Assembly: GCA_022865905.1 (NCBI GenBank)
Contig: JALHUM010000246.1
Span: forward strand, 1 to 34,257
DNA: 34,257 nt
Origin: Anaerolineales bacterium
GTDB taxonomy: Bacteria > Chloroflexota > Anaerolineae > Anaerolineales > Villigracilaceae
Reading direction: 5' to 3'
A model generated the notes under the pieces. It saw only the letters and a program-made list of their open reading frames with translations. It had not been told where the DNA came from and did not search any database. Both the position numbers and the translations under genes were made by a program. This document shows positions 1-8,346 of this stretch, in pieces; position 1 is the first letter of the stretch; each line of letters opens with the position of its first letter.

Positions 1-510
1 CGCCTCGACCATGAGCGCGACATCAACGCCCAACTCGACGTCAACCTGCGCGGTCTGATTCAGGTCACGCGCGCCTTCCTGCCGCACATGTTGGCGCGCC
101 GCGCTGGTCACATCATCAACATGTCTTCGGTGGCCGGGATGATCGCCGCGCCGCTTAACAGCGTCTACGCCGCCACCAAGTACGGAGTGCGCGCCTTCAC
201 CGATTCCCTGCGTCGCGAGGTGGCCCCATTTGGCGTCCAGGTTTCCGGCATCTACCCCGGCCCGGCTTTAACCGAGTTTGGCAAACACTCCGGTAATAAC
301 GCCGTCAAAACCGATCTCAAACTTCCCGGGGGGATCTCGATGACTTCCGAGTACGTTGCCCGGCGCGCCGTCAGCCTGGCGAAACGTCCGCGCCGGACGC
401 TGGTCATCCCCTGGTGGTTCCGCCCCCTGGTGTCATTCGACTACCACTTCCCAGGCCTGGTGGACTGGTTCTTGAAGGTAGCCTTTGTGAAGCGATTTCA
501 TCGTTTCTAA
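1..510 (+). CDS. SDR-family NAD(P)-dependent oxidoreductase, 5' truncated by window edge
   Basis: Frame is open from base 1 (RLDHERDINAQLDVNLRGLIQVTRAFLPHM); SxnSxxG-like 'INMSSVAGMIA' and 'YAATKYGVRAFTDSLRREV' YxxxK motif. Confidence 0.9.
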   Translation, partial: RLDHERDINAQLDVNLRGLIQVTRAFLPHMLARRAGHIINMSSVAGMIAAPLNSVYAATKYGVRAFTDSLRREVAPFGVQVSGIYPGPALTEFGKHSGNNAVKTDLKLPGGISMTSEYVARRAVSLAKRPRRTLVIPWWFRPLVSFDYHFPGLVDWFLKVAFVKRFHRF

Positions 511-720
511 ACACGAAGTACACACCGTTCGCCTGCACTTGCGCAGGTGCAAGCGTGCCGCCCTGGCCTGGCCCCCCGGACAGGCCAGGGCGGCAGCCGC
601 GAAGCGATCCTGTGGACGCCGGCCGTTTCACCCCGGCGGGCTGGGTCTATCGGCCCGAACGGGGTGCGAGACAGCGAAGTTTCACAATGGAAATCCTTTG
701 TGCAACTTCGTGTTGAAAGG
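511..720. repeat. Mosaic of palindromic repeats: 17-nt unit 531-547, perfect 14-bp hairpin 557-594, GC-rich 48-nt unit 621-668
   Basis: GCCGCCCTGGCCTG/CAGGCCAGGGCGGC arms; GCCTGCACTTGCGCAGG recurs at 5669-5685; GGCCGTTTCACCCCGGCGGGCTGGG...CCCGAACGGGGTGCG recurs at 29051-29098 and, shortened, at 5684-5724. Confidence 0.85.
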
Positions 721-727
721 TTCATCC

Positions 728-1834
728 ATGACAACCACTCGCCTCACCAAACTTCTCGAACCTCTCCAGACCTCTGGCTGGGATGCCCTGACCCTCAACC
801 CTAGCCCATCCCTGACCTATCTCACCGGCCTGCACTTTCACCTCAGCGAACGACCAGTTGTCGCGATTTTCACAGCTGACCATGCCCCGGTCATTGTCTT
901 GCCGGAGTTGGAAATGCTCAAGTTGAACGGCTTGCCGTATGAGATTACTGCCTTTCCCTACCCTGAAAACCCCGCCGAATGGGATGGCGTCTTCCGCCGC
1001 GCAGTGCAATCACTGAGACTGGACGGCAAACGCATCGGCGTGGAGCCGCGCGCCATGCGCCTGCTGGAGTTCCGCCACGTCAAGGCCGGCGCGCCCGACG
1101 CGGACTTCCCCGACGCCTCGGATGTGGTCAGCCGGCTGCGGGTCAGGAAAGATGCGGACGAAATCGCCGCGATGCGAAAGGCAGTCAAGGTGGCGCAGTC
1201 CGCGCTGGAGGCGACCCTCCCACTGCTCAAAGTCGGCATGAGTGAGAAGGAACTGGCCGCAGAGCTGGTTGTTCAATTGCTGCGGAATGGGTCGCAATCC
1301 GAGATGCCGTTTGCGCCTATCGTCTCCGGCGGCCCGAACAGCGCTAACCCGCACGCCTCGCCCAGCGAGCGCAGACTCCAGCCCGGCGACCTGCTGGTGG
1401 TGGACTGGGGCGCATGCGTGGACGGCTACATCTCCGACCTTACGAGGACTTTCGCGGTGAGGGAGGTGGAGGCGGAGTACCGCAAAATTCATCAGATCGT
1501 GCTGGAAGCCAACGCGGCTGGACGTGCCGCGGCCAAGCCTGGCGTGCCTTGTGCCAATGTGGATAAGGCCGCGCGCGAGGTTATCGAGAAGGCTGGCTAC
1601 GGTCTCTATTTCACGCACCGCACCGGTCACGGCATCGGCATGGAAGGCCACGAGGAACCCTACATGCGCGGCGACAACATGCAGTTGTTGGAGCCGGGCA
1701 TGGCCTTCACTGTCGAGCCGGGGATTTACTTGCCGGGGAGCAATGGCGTAAGGATCGAGGATAACGTGGTGATTACGGAGGATGGGGCGGAGTGTTTGAG
1801 TTATATGCTCCGTGAGTTGCGGGTAGTGGGATAA
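728..1834 (+). CDS. M24-family Xaa-Pro aminopeptidase/dipeptidase
   Basis: 'DWGACVDGYISDLTRTFAV', 'HRTGHGIGMEGHEEPYM', 'VEPGIYLPG' M24 metal-binding motifs; start placed at ATG 728 because the longer ORF reads through repeats. Confidence 0.92.
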   Translation: MTTTRLTKLLEPLQTSGWDALTLNPSPSLTYLTGLHFHLSERPVVAIFTADHAPVIVLPELEMLKLNGLPYEITAFPYPENPAEWDGVFRRAVQSLRLDGKRIGVEPRAMRLLEFRHVKAGAPDADFPDASDVVSRLRVRKDADEIAAMRKAVKVAQSALEATLPLLKVGMSEKELAAELVVQLLRNGSQSEMPFAPIVSGGPNSANPHASPSERRLQPGDLLVVDWGACVDGYISDLTRTFAVREVEAEYRKIHQIVLEANAAGRAAAKPGVPCANVDKAAREVIEKAGYGLYFTHRTGHGIGMEGHEEPYMRGDNMQLLEPGMAFTVEPGIYLPGSNGVRIEDNVVITEDGAECLSYMLRELRVVG

Positions 1835-1868
1835 AGATTCACCTCGAAGCACGAAAGGCATATAGCAG

Positions 1869-2984
1869 ATGCACCTCTCTCCCTTCAAACTCGAACGCCA
1901 CTTTGCCAAATACGAATTTACTGCCCGTTACTTGCTGTGCAGCTCGGACTGTGAGTCGCTTTCGGTGGGTGACCTGCTGGCGCTGGAACCCGGCTCGGAC
2001 GAGGCGCTGCAGCGTCACTGGCTGGGCTACACCGAGTCAGAGGGCGCGCCCTCGCTGCGACAAGAGATCGCGCGCATTTACACCACAATTCGACCGGAGC
2101 AGGTACTTGTCCACAGCGGGGCGGAGGAAGCCATTTTCCTGTTCATGCACGCCCTGCTGCAAACCGGCGACCACGTCGTTGTTCACTGGCCGTGCTACCA
2201 GTCGCTGTTTGAAATCGCCAAAAGCGCTGGCGCTGAGGTGACTTTCTGGGAGGCGCGCGAATCGAACAGCTGGGCGCTCGACCTGGATGAACTTAAACGG
2301 CTGCTCAAGCCTAACACGCGCGCGGTGGTGGTTAACACCCCGCACAACCCGACCGGCTACCTGATGCCGCGCCCCGATTTCCTCGTCCTGAACGCGCTCT
2401 GCCAGGAACACGGCATTTTGCTTTTCTGCGACGAAGTCTACCGCGAACTGGAGTACGACCCCGCCAGCCGCCTGCCGTCCGCCTGCGACCTCAACCCACT
2501 GGCGGTTTCGCTGGGCGTCATGTCCAAGACCTACGGGCTGGCCGGCCTGCGCATCGGCTGGATCGCTACGCGCAACGCCGATATCTACAATCGCATGGCC
2601 GTACTCAAGGATTACACCACCATCTGCAACAGCGCGCCGAGCGAGTTCCTGTCTGAGCTGGCCCTGCGCCACCGCGAAGCGCTCGCAGCGCGGAATTTGC
2701 AGATCATCCAGTCCAACCTTGCCCTGTTGGATGATTTTTTCACCCGCCGCGTTGACTGCTTCTCGTGGGTACGTCCCAAGGCCGGGCCTATCGCTTTTCC
2801 GCGCCTGCTGAAAGGGGACGTGGAATCATTTTGTGATGAACTCGTCCACGAAAGCGGCGTGCTCCTGCTGCCCGGCAGCATGTACGACCATCCTGGCAAC
2901 CATTTCCGGGTCGGGTTTGCGCGCCAGAATATGCCCGAAGCCCTCGACAAACTGGATAAGTTCCTGGGATCCATCCCAATATGA
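1869..2984 (+). CDS. PLP-dependent class I/II aminotransferase
   Basis: 'NTPHNPTGYLM', 'CDEVYRELEY', 'MSKTYGLAGLRIGW' fold type I aminotransferase motifs. Confidence 0.92.
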   Translation: MHLSPFKLERHFAKYEFTARYLLCSSDCESLSVGDLLALEPGSDEALQRHWLGYTESEGAPSLRQEIARIYTTIRPEQVLVHSGAEEAIFLFMHALLQTGDHVVVHWPCYQSLFEIAKSAGAEVTFWEARESNSWALDLDELKRLLKPNTRAVVVNTPHNPTGYLMPRPDFLVLNALCQEHGILLFCDEVYRELEYDPASRLPSACDLNPLAVSLGVMSKTYGLAGLRIGWIATRNADIYNRMAVLKDYTTICNSAPSEFLSELALRHREALAARNLQIIQSNLALLDDFFTRRVDCFSWVRPKAGPIAFPRLLKGDVESFCDELVHESGVLLLPGSMYDHPGNHFRVGFARQNMPEALDKLDKFLGSIPI

Positions 2985-3307
2985 CAACCTACAACAAGCG
3001 CCCGGCGTGTTTAGGTATTCCTCAAGTTGTCCTTCTTGCCCTCGCTGCCTGCACCGCTGGTCCCGCCACTCCAGCAACTTTGACACCAAGTCTCACGCTA
3101 TAACCAAACCTCACTTTCTTCCCCACCTCAACGCCAGAGCCTGTTGAAACGCATCAAATAACGAGAGTCTTTACGCCGGTGGCGACAAATACGCTCTGGA
3201 ATTTTTCGTCAGGGTTGAGCATTGAAGAGCATCCGTTGGCAAAACGGCCTGAGATCGAGCCGCTGGTCATCTATCCTCGGGAAGTTCGTTCATTGGAAAA
3301 AGGATAG
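2981..3307 (+). pseudogene. Remnant of a Thr/Pro-rich lipoprotein gene with an in-frame TAA
   Basis: ATG 2981 overlaps the preceding TGA; MTTYNKRPACLGIPQVVLLALAACTAGPATPATLTPSLTL*PNLTFFPTSTPEPVETHQITRVFTPVATNT..., same frame on both sides of TAA 3101-3103. Confidence 0.55.
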
Positions 3308-3459
3308 CATGGATCACCGGTTGATAGGCGTCGTACCTCGTTCTGTGGGGATGCAAGAGGGAATGGGAACAGATCAATCAGGGGCAACGAAAGCCTTGAC
3401 GTAAACTTTTGAGTAAAGTACAGTTGGGTTGCCAGATTCTTGTTACAGGAGGAAGAATT

Positions 3460-3678
3460 ATGAACAAGTATAAGCAGACCATCGTTATTACCCTGTCTCT
3501 CGGCATATTGTCTCTTATCGCAATGGCTTTCAGCCACCTCGCGCTCACAGACATCGTGCACGGAGAAGCCGACGTTTCCCTGGAGTGGACCATTCTGCGA
3601 GTTACTGTCCTGGTTCTGTTTGCTTTCAGCGGTTCGTCTCTTTTCACTTTGATTCGAATTCTCAAACTGAAATCGTAA
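3460..3678 (+). CDS. Small membrane protein with two predicted TM helices, unknown function
   Basis: ATG preceded by AGGAGGAAGAATT; TIVITLSLGILSLIAMAFSHLAL and ILRVTVLVLFAFSGSSLFTLI hydrophobic segments. Confidence 0.65.
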   Translation: MNKYKQTIVITLSLGILSLIAMAFSHLALTDIVHGEADVSLEWTILRVTVLVLFAFSGSSLFTLIRILKLKS

Positions 3679-3758
3679 ATACAGTAATATAATAGTGCTA
3701 TGCTGCAAACATTCCTCAACCTAGCGATGTTCGGCATCCTTTTGCCGTAAAGTCAGCC

Positions 3759-3798
3759 AAGGCCTGACGGGTGAACGCACACCTGTCAGGCCTTTTTT
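3759..3798 (+). terminator. Intrinsic terminator-like hairpin (or attenuator) upstream of the aminotransferase
   Basis: AAGGCCTGACGGGTG..CACACCTGTCAGGCCTTTTTT stem with T-tract. Confidence 0.7.
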
Positions 3799-3837
3799 GT
3801 CTCGTGCGGTGACACATCACATACTTAAGGAGAAAGA

Positions 3838-5061
3838 ATGCAGACACCTTGGGAATACCGCTATGCAAATCGCACGCAACGCATGGGAAGTTCCATCATC
3901 CGGGAGCTGCTCAAGTGGACCGAGCAACCGGACATCATCTCTTTTGCAGGCGGATTACCAGCTCCGGAAGTTTTTCCGGTAAAACAATTCAAGGAAGCCT
4001 GCAATACCGTCTTGGACGAGTTCGGCGCGCAGGCGCTGCAATACAGCACCACCGAGGGCTACCGTCCGCTGCGGGAGATGATCGCCCGCCACGCGACCCG
4101 CTTTGGGATTGACATCACCCCGGATAACATCCTGATCACCTCCGGCTCCCAACAGGCGTTGGATTTCATCGGGCGCGTGTTCATCAATCAAGGCGATCAT
4201 ATCGTGTGCGAATCACCTACTTACCTCGGCGCGCTGCAAGCCTGGAACGCCTACGGGGCGCAGTATATTTCTGTCCCTTCGGATGAGAATGGCATGATCG
4301 TGGACGAATTGGAGAAAGCCCTGCGGGTGGGACCCAAGTTCATATACGTTCTACCGAACTTCCAGAATCCGGCCGGCTCGACCCTGAACCTGGAGCGCCG
4401 CAAGATGCTGGTCGAACTGGCCGACCGGTACGGAGTCCCGATCATCGAAGATGACCCTTATGGTCAACTCCGTTACGAGGGCGAACATCTGCCCGCGGTC
4501 GTCACCCTCGACAGCCAGTTCCGGGGCGACGACGGCACCTATACCGGCAACGTGATCTACCTGAGCACCTTTTCGAAGATTCTCGCCCCGGGCATCCGCC
4601 TGGCATGGGTCGTCGCGCCGCAGGAAGTGATCCGTAAGCTGGTGATGGCCAAGCAGGCGGCCGACCTGCACACGGCCACCTTCAACCAGATCGTTGCCTT
4701 CGAGGTCGGCAAGGGCGGCTTCTTGGATGAGCATGTCAAGTTCATCCGCGCCACGTACAAGGAGCGGCGTGACATCATGCTGGAGACCATGGACGAGGTC
4801 TTCCCGTCTGAGGTTCGCTGGACGCATCCGCAGGGCGGCATGTTCCTGTGGGGCATCCTGCCAAAGGGGATGTACGCGGCCGAGGTGCTGAAAGTTGCCA
4901 TCGAGAAGAAGGTGGCATTTGTACCCGGTGGGTCGTTCCACCCGAACGGCGGCGGAGAGAACACCATGCGGCTCAACTTCTCCTTCTCCTCGCCGGAGAT
5001 CATCCGCGAGGGCATCACCCGCCTGGGGCTGCTGCTGCGTGAACTGGTGAGAAAGAGCTAG
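3838..5061 (+). CDS. PLP-dependent aminotransferase, 2-aminoadipate/MocR-like (LysN-type) family
   Basis: 'ISFAGGLPAPEVFP', 'LQYSTTEGYRPLREMIA', 'YVLPNFQNPAGSTL', 'STFSKILAPGIRLAWV'; RBS AAGGAG. Confidence 0.92.
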   Translation: MQTPWEYRYANRTQRMGSSIIRELLKWTEQPDIISFAGGLPAPEVFPVKQFKEACNTVLDEFGAQALQYSTTEGYRPLREMIARHATRFGIDITPDNILITSGSQQALDFIGRVFINQGDHIVCESPTYLGALQAWNAYGAQYISVPSDENGMIVDELEKALRVGPKFIYVLPNFQNPAGSTLNLERRKMLVELADRYGVPIIEDDPYGQLRYEGEHLPAVVTLDSQFRGDDGTYTGNVIYLSTFSKILAPGIRLAWVVAPQEVIRKLVMAKQAADLHTATFNQIVAFEVGKGGFLDEHVKFIRATYKERRDIMLETMDEVFPSEVRWTHPQGGMFLWGILPKGMYAAEVLKVAIEKKVAFVPGGSFHPNGGGENTMRLNFSFSSPEIIREGITRLGLLLRELVRKS

Positions 5062-5094
5062 TTGTCCGAAAATTGCAGATATGGGAAATAAAAA

Positions 5095-5117
5095 CGACGC
5101 ACTTTCTACGTGCGTCG
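5095..5117. terminator. Hairpin between convergent genes, probable bidirectional terminator
   Basis: CGACGCAC-tttctac-GTGCGTCG flanked by A-rich and T-rich tracts. Confidence 0.65.
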
Positions 5118-5142
5118 CTTTATTTTCTTGGGCAGAGCCAGC

Positions 5143-5433
5143 TTATTCAGCAGTCTTCTCTGCGCTCTTTTCGGGCTTTGGTTCCTTGTCTTCGCTTTTA
5201 TCCTTCTTTTCTTCCTTACCATCTTGCGAATGTTTCTTCGCCTCTCCTGAGGGGGAGTGGTGGTCAGTAGCGTAAAAACCCGAACCCTTGAACACGATCC
5301 CAACCGGACCGTAGATTTTGTGCAGGCTCTTCTTGCCGCACTCCGGGCAGCGGACCAACGGCTGGTCGCTGAACTTCTGCTTGCGGTCGAACTGCAGGCC
5401 ACAGGTTCCACAACGATAAGAATAGACAGGCAT
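5143..5433 (-). CDS. FmdB-family zinc-ribbon protein with charged Lys/Glu-rich tail
   Basis: MPVYSYRCGTCGLQF...RCPECGKKSLHKIYGPVGIVFKGSGFYATD; GAGGAAAGT RBS before ATG at 5433. Confidence 0.9.
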   Translation of the reverse strand: MPVYSYRCGTCGLQFDRKQKFSDQPLVRCPECGKKSLHKIYGPVGIVFKGSGFYATDHHSPSGEAKKHSQDGKEEKKDKSEDKEPKPEKSAEKTAE

Positions 5434-5530
5434 ACTTTCCTCGAACTTCCTATTGAATGAACAGGCATTATTATAGCGCACTCGAGAGGGGGTGACAATA
5501 GGCAATTGCGATGAATTTCCCAACAAGAGC

Positions 5531-5573
5531 TTGACATTTCAGGATTTGTGTTTATAATTAGAACATACGTTCT
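5531..5573 (+). promoter_or_regulatory. Consensus sigma70-type promoter overlapped downstream by a LexA/Cheo-box-like palindrome
   Basis: TTGACA (5531-5536), 16-nt spacer, TATAAT (5553-5558), then AGAACATACGTTCT (5560-5573), matching GAAC-N4-GTTC. Confidence 0.75.
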
Positions 5574-5605
5574 GATTTGAGCCTGTTCCAATCCACGGTG
5601 ACGCC

Positions 5606-6454
5606 ATGTCCGCTTCCAATTTCTTTGCGCTGGCCCTCCAGGCCTACCGGGAACTCCAGCCTGAGCTTGCCTGCACTTGCGCAGGCCGTCTCGCCCCGGC
5701 GGGCTCCCGGCCCGAACGGGGTACAAATGACCAGGCGGGGCAAACTATCCACGCGCTAACCCTGCCCGCTCTCGCAGATGTGCTTGGGCAACTGGAGTCC
5801 CCGCCGCAGGGCGCGCTGATGCTCGGCGTGGCTTCGGACGGTCTGCCGGTGCTGTTGGATCTGTACGACCCGGCCCCCTGTCCGATCCTGGTGGTTGGAG
5901 ATGGCAACAGCGGCAAGACGGCGTTATTGCAACTGCTGGCGCGCACCGCTGATCTCCTTCAAGAGCCGGGCGATGTGCAGTTCGGTGTGGTGACCAATTT
6001 TCCAGACGAATGGAAAAGTATGGAAACCTCGGCTGCCAGCATGGGCATCTGGCCCGCCTATCACAGTTCAGCGGTGCAGTTCCTCCACGATACGGTGGCC
6101 TGGGCGGATGGCTCGACCCCGGGACGGCAGGTGCAGGTATTGCTGCTGGACGACCTGGCCTCGCTGGTGAGCACCAGTCACGAGACCCAGGAGGATTTGC
6201 GCTGGCTGCTGGTGCGCGGCCCGGAACGGCGTGTCTGGACGGTGGCGACGCTCAACGCGGTACGCGCCATGCGTCTGCGCCCCTGGCTGGGGTTGTTCCC
6301 CACGCACATTTTCGGCTTCATCCACCAACCCGCCCTGGCAGAGACGTTGACGGGAGATCCGCAGGCTGGCCTGGCGGACCTGGTGCCGGGTCTGCAATTC
6401 AGCCTGAAACAAGAAAGCGGCGGGCTCCAATTTTGGCTGCCGTCCCTTGATTGA
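5606..6454 (+). CDS. P-loop ATPase of unknown function
   Basis: Walker A 'VVGDGNSGKTALLQ', Walker B-like 'VQVLLLDDLASL'; N-terminal region carries repeat-derived sequence. Confidence 0.75.
   Translation: MSASNFFALALQAYRELQPELACTCAGRLAPAGSRPERGTNDQAGQTIHALTLPALADVLGQLESPPQGALMLGVASDGLPVLLDLYDPAPCPILVVGDGNSGKTALLQLLARTADLLQEPGDVQFGVVTNFPDEWKSMETSAASMGIWPAYHSSAVQFLHDTVAWADGSTPGRQVQVLLLDDLASLVSTSHETQEDLRWLLVRGPERRVWTVATLNAVRAMRLRPWLGLFPTHIFGFIHQPALAETLTGDPQAGLADLVPGLQFSLKQESGGLQFWLPSLD
5669..5724. repeat. Two fused repeat units lying in frame inside the P-loop ATPase gene
   Basis: GCCTGCACTTGCGCAGG identical to 531-547, followed by GGCCGTCTCGCCCCGGCGGGCT..CCCGGCCCGAACGGGGTAC, related to 621-668. 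Confidence 0.8.
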
Positions 6455-6466
6455 TAGGAGATTGAT

Positions 6467-6706
6467 ATGAATGTGGGTATGCTCTGGTTCGACAACGATC
6501 CCCGCACCGCGTTGACGGTCAAAGTCGAGCGCGCCGCAGATTATTACCGCCAAAAATACGGCCACATACCGGACCTGTGCCTCGTCCACCCCAGCATGTT
6601 GGCCGAACCCCTGCTCAAGGCTGGCAAGAAATTCGTCATCTCTGTCCGCCCGAACCGGCTGGTGCTGCCTGGGCACCTGTGGATCGGTATAGAAGATAAG
6701 AATTAG
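6467..6706 (+). CDS. Small conserved-looking protein of unknown function, 12 nt downstream of the P-loop ATPase
   Basis: ATG with TAGGAG RBS; MNVGMLWFDNDPRTALTVKVERAADYYRQKYGHIPDLCLVHPSML... Confidence 0.75.
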   Translation: MNVGMLWFDNDPRTALTVKVERAADYYRQKYGHIPDLCLVHPSMLAEPLLKAGKKFVISVRPNRLVLPGHLWIGIEDKN

Positions 6707-7074
6707 ACTTCCCCCATCGCAACGACGAGCGCGATTGCGTGCGTTTCGCTGTGACTCAGGCTGACCGACCAGGTGGTCAGCCTGAGTTCTTTCGCGATCC
6801 TTTCCGCTCTTTCGTGCAGGATGATGGCTGGCGCCTCGTATTCCACGCCTTGGATTTCGATCTCCTGCCAGGATACCGGCCCGATGCCTGTCCCCAAGGC
6901 CTTCGAGACCGCCTCCTTGGCCGCGAAACGGGCTGCCAGCGATTCGAATCTTCCGGCGCAGGATGCGAGTTCAGCTGGCGTGAAGATGCGCCTCGAGAAG
7001 CGCTCGCCGTGACGTTCGATCGCGGCGCGGATACGGGCAATTTCGATCAGGTCTATCCCAGTGAGCAGGATCAT
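6703..7074 (-). CDS. acpS: Holo-[acyl-carrier-protein] synthase
   Basis: 'GIDLIEIARIRAAIERHGERFSRRIFTPAEL' and 'SLAARFAAKEAVSKALGTGIGPVSWQEIEI'. Confidence 0.95.
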   Translation of the reverse strand: MILLTGIDLIEIARIRAAIERHGERFSRRIFTPAELASCAGRFESLAARFAAKEAVSKALGTGIGPVSWQEIEIQGVEYEAPAIILHERAERIAKELRLTTWSVSLSHSETHAIALVVAMGEV

Positions 7075-8346
7075 TTATGGCCCGGCAATGGCAATGGCCA
7101 GTCTCTCAGGGTGGAAGTACTTGCGCGCGGCCTGCAACACTTCATTGGGCGTCACGGCGCGCACCAGGTCGGCAAAACGGCGGTAGTAATCCAGGCCTAG
7201 TTCGAAGCGTTCGATGTTGAGTAATGCACCTGCCACTCCGGCGTTGGATTCCATCGAAAGCGGCAAGCGTCCGACGAAATTCGCCTGGCTATCGGAAAGT
7301 TCCTCAACCGTGACCCTCTTCTCAACGAAACGGGCGATCTCGCCGCGGATCAAGTCGCAGGCCTTGGCGACATTGTCAGGGTTGACGCCCGCGCTGATTT
7401 CCCACGAGCCGGGGCCGACACCCGCATTGAGCGAGGAATAGGCGTAATATGCCAGGCCGGATTTCTCGCGCACTACGTCGCCGATGCGCCCCATCAAACC
7501 GAACTGGCCCAAAACAGAATTGCCCAGCGAGACGGGGAGGTATTCGGGGTCGCGGCGCGCCGGCCCCGAGACTCCGATGACGAGGTCAGATTGGACTTTG
7601 CCAGGGATGTCCACGCGCCGGGTGACGGTTTCTTGCAGGGGCGTCAATGGGGGCAAAGGGGGGGCATCCGGCTGCTGGGGATTGTCCCAGTCGCCCAGGG
7701 CGCGCTGCACCTGTTCCGCCGCTTCCTGCGGTTCGACCGCGCCGACGATGGCGATGACCATGCCGCGCGGCCCGTAGAAACGGTGGTGGAAATCCGCCAA
7801 ATCCTCGCCGCGGATGGCCTGGATCGTCTCCGGGTAGCCATCTTCCGGGCGGCCATAGGGATGATTGGCAAAGACGATCTGGTCGAAGGTGAGGGCAGCC
7901 ATGCTGGCGGTATCCTGGGCGCGGATGGCCAGCCCGGTCAGCAATTGGGCGCGCAGCTTCTCGACCTGCTCGCCAGGGAAGGATGGCTGACGGACGACTT
8001 CGGCCAGAGTGTTGAGCAGGAGGGACAGGTCTTCGGCCAGGGAACGGCCGCTGAATCCAGCCGTGTGCGCACCGGCGCTGAAGGAGAGGCTCGCCCCGCA
8101 GGATTCGAGCGCGTCGTAGATCTGTTGGAGGTCGCGCTGCGCGCTGCCTCGCATCATGGCCGAGGCGGTGAAATCGGCCAGGCCGAGTTTCTCATCCGGG
8201 TCGAAGAGGCTTCCAGCCTGGATGTAGCCGCTGATCACCACTGAGGGGCTGTTGAAGTTCGCCCGGCTGAGCAGGATGAGGCCGTTGGCTAAGGGGGAAC
8301 GCGTTATGTCATCCTTGCCAGGCAGAGAAGATCTCAATTTATTCAT
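7075..8346 (-). CDS. M16 peptidase-like protein lacking the HxxEH motif (probable non-catalytic partner)
   Basis: M16 fold sequence; HxxEH position reads 'ADFTASAMMRGSA'; adjacent to a catalytic M16. Confidence 0.88.
   Translation of the reverse strand: MNKLRSSLPGKDDITRSPLANGLILLSRANFNSPSVVISGYIQAGSLFDPDEKLGLADFTASAMMRGSAQRDLQQIYDALESCGASLSFSAGAHTAGFSGRSLAEDLSLLLNTLAEVVRQPSFPGEQVEKLRAQLLTGLAIRAQDTASMAALTFDQIVFANHPYGRPEDGYPETIQAIRGEDLADFHHRFYGPRGMVIAIVGAVEPQEAAEQVQRALGDWDNPQQPDAPPLPPLTPLQETVTRRVDIPGKVQSDLVIGVSGPARRDPEYLPVSLGNSVLGQFGLMGRIGDVVREKSGLAYYAYSSLNAGVGPGSWEISAGVNPDNVAKACDLIRGEIARFVEKRVTVEELSDSQANFVGRLPLSMESNAGVAGALLNIERFELGLDYYRRFADLVRAVTPNEVLQAARKYFHPERLAIAIAGP

Noticed and set aside
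539-727. N-terminal extension of the M24 peptidase
   Set aside because: The extension is translation of intergenic repeats; ATG 728 begins the recognisable protein.
1010-1909. 299-aa minus-strand ORF
   Set aside because: Shadow ORF antisense to the M24 peptidase; no recognisable motifs and composition typical of high-GC antisense frames.
2037-2672. 211-aa minus-strand ORF
   Set aside because: Antisense to the class I/II aminotransferase, no family signature.
3222-3404. 60-aa plus-strand ORF
   Set aside because: Overlaps the lipoprotein remnant in another frame, no RBS or domain signature.
5257-5460. 67-aa plus-strand ORF
   Set aside because: Antisense to the FmdB zinc ribbon gene.
7591-8244. 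217-aa plus-strand ORF
   Set aside because: Antisense to the M16-like gene; the M16 frame explains the region.
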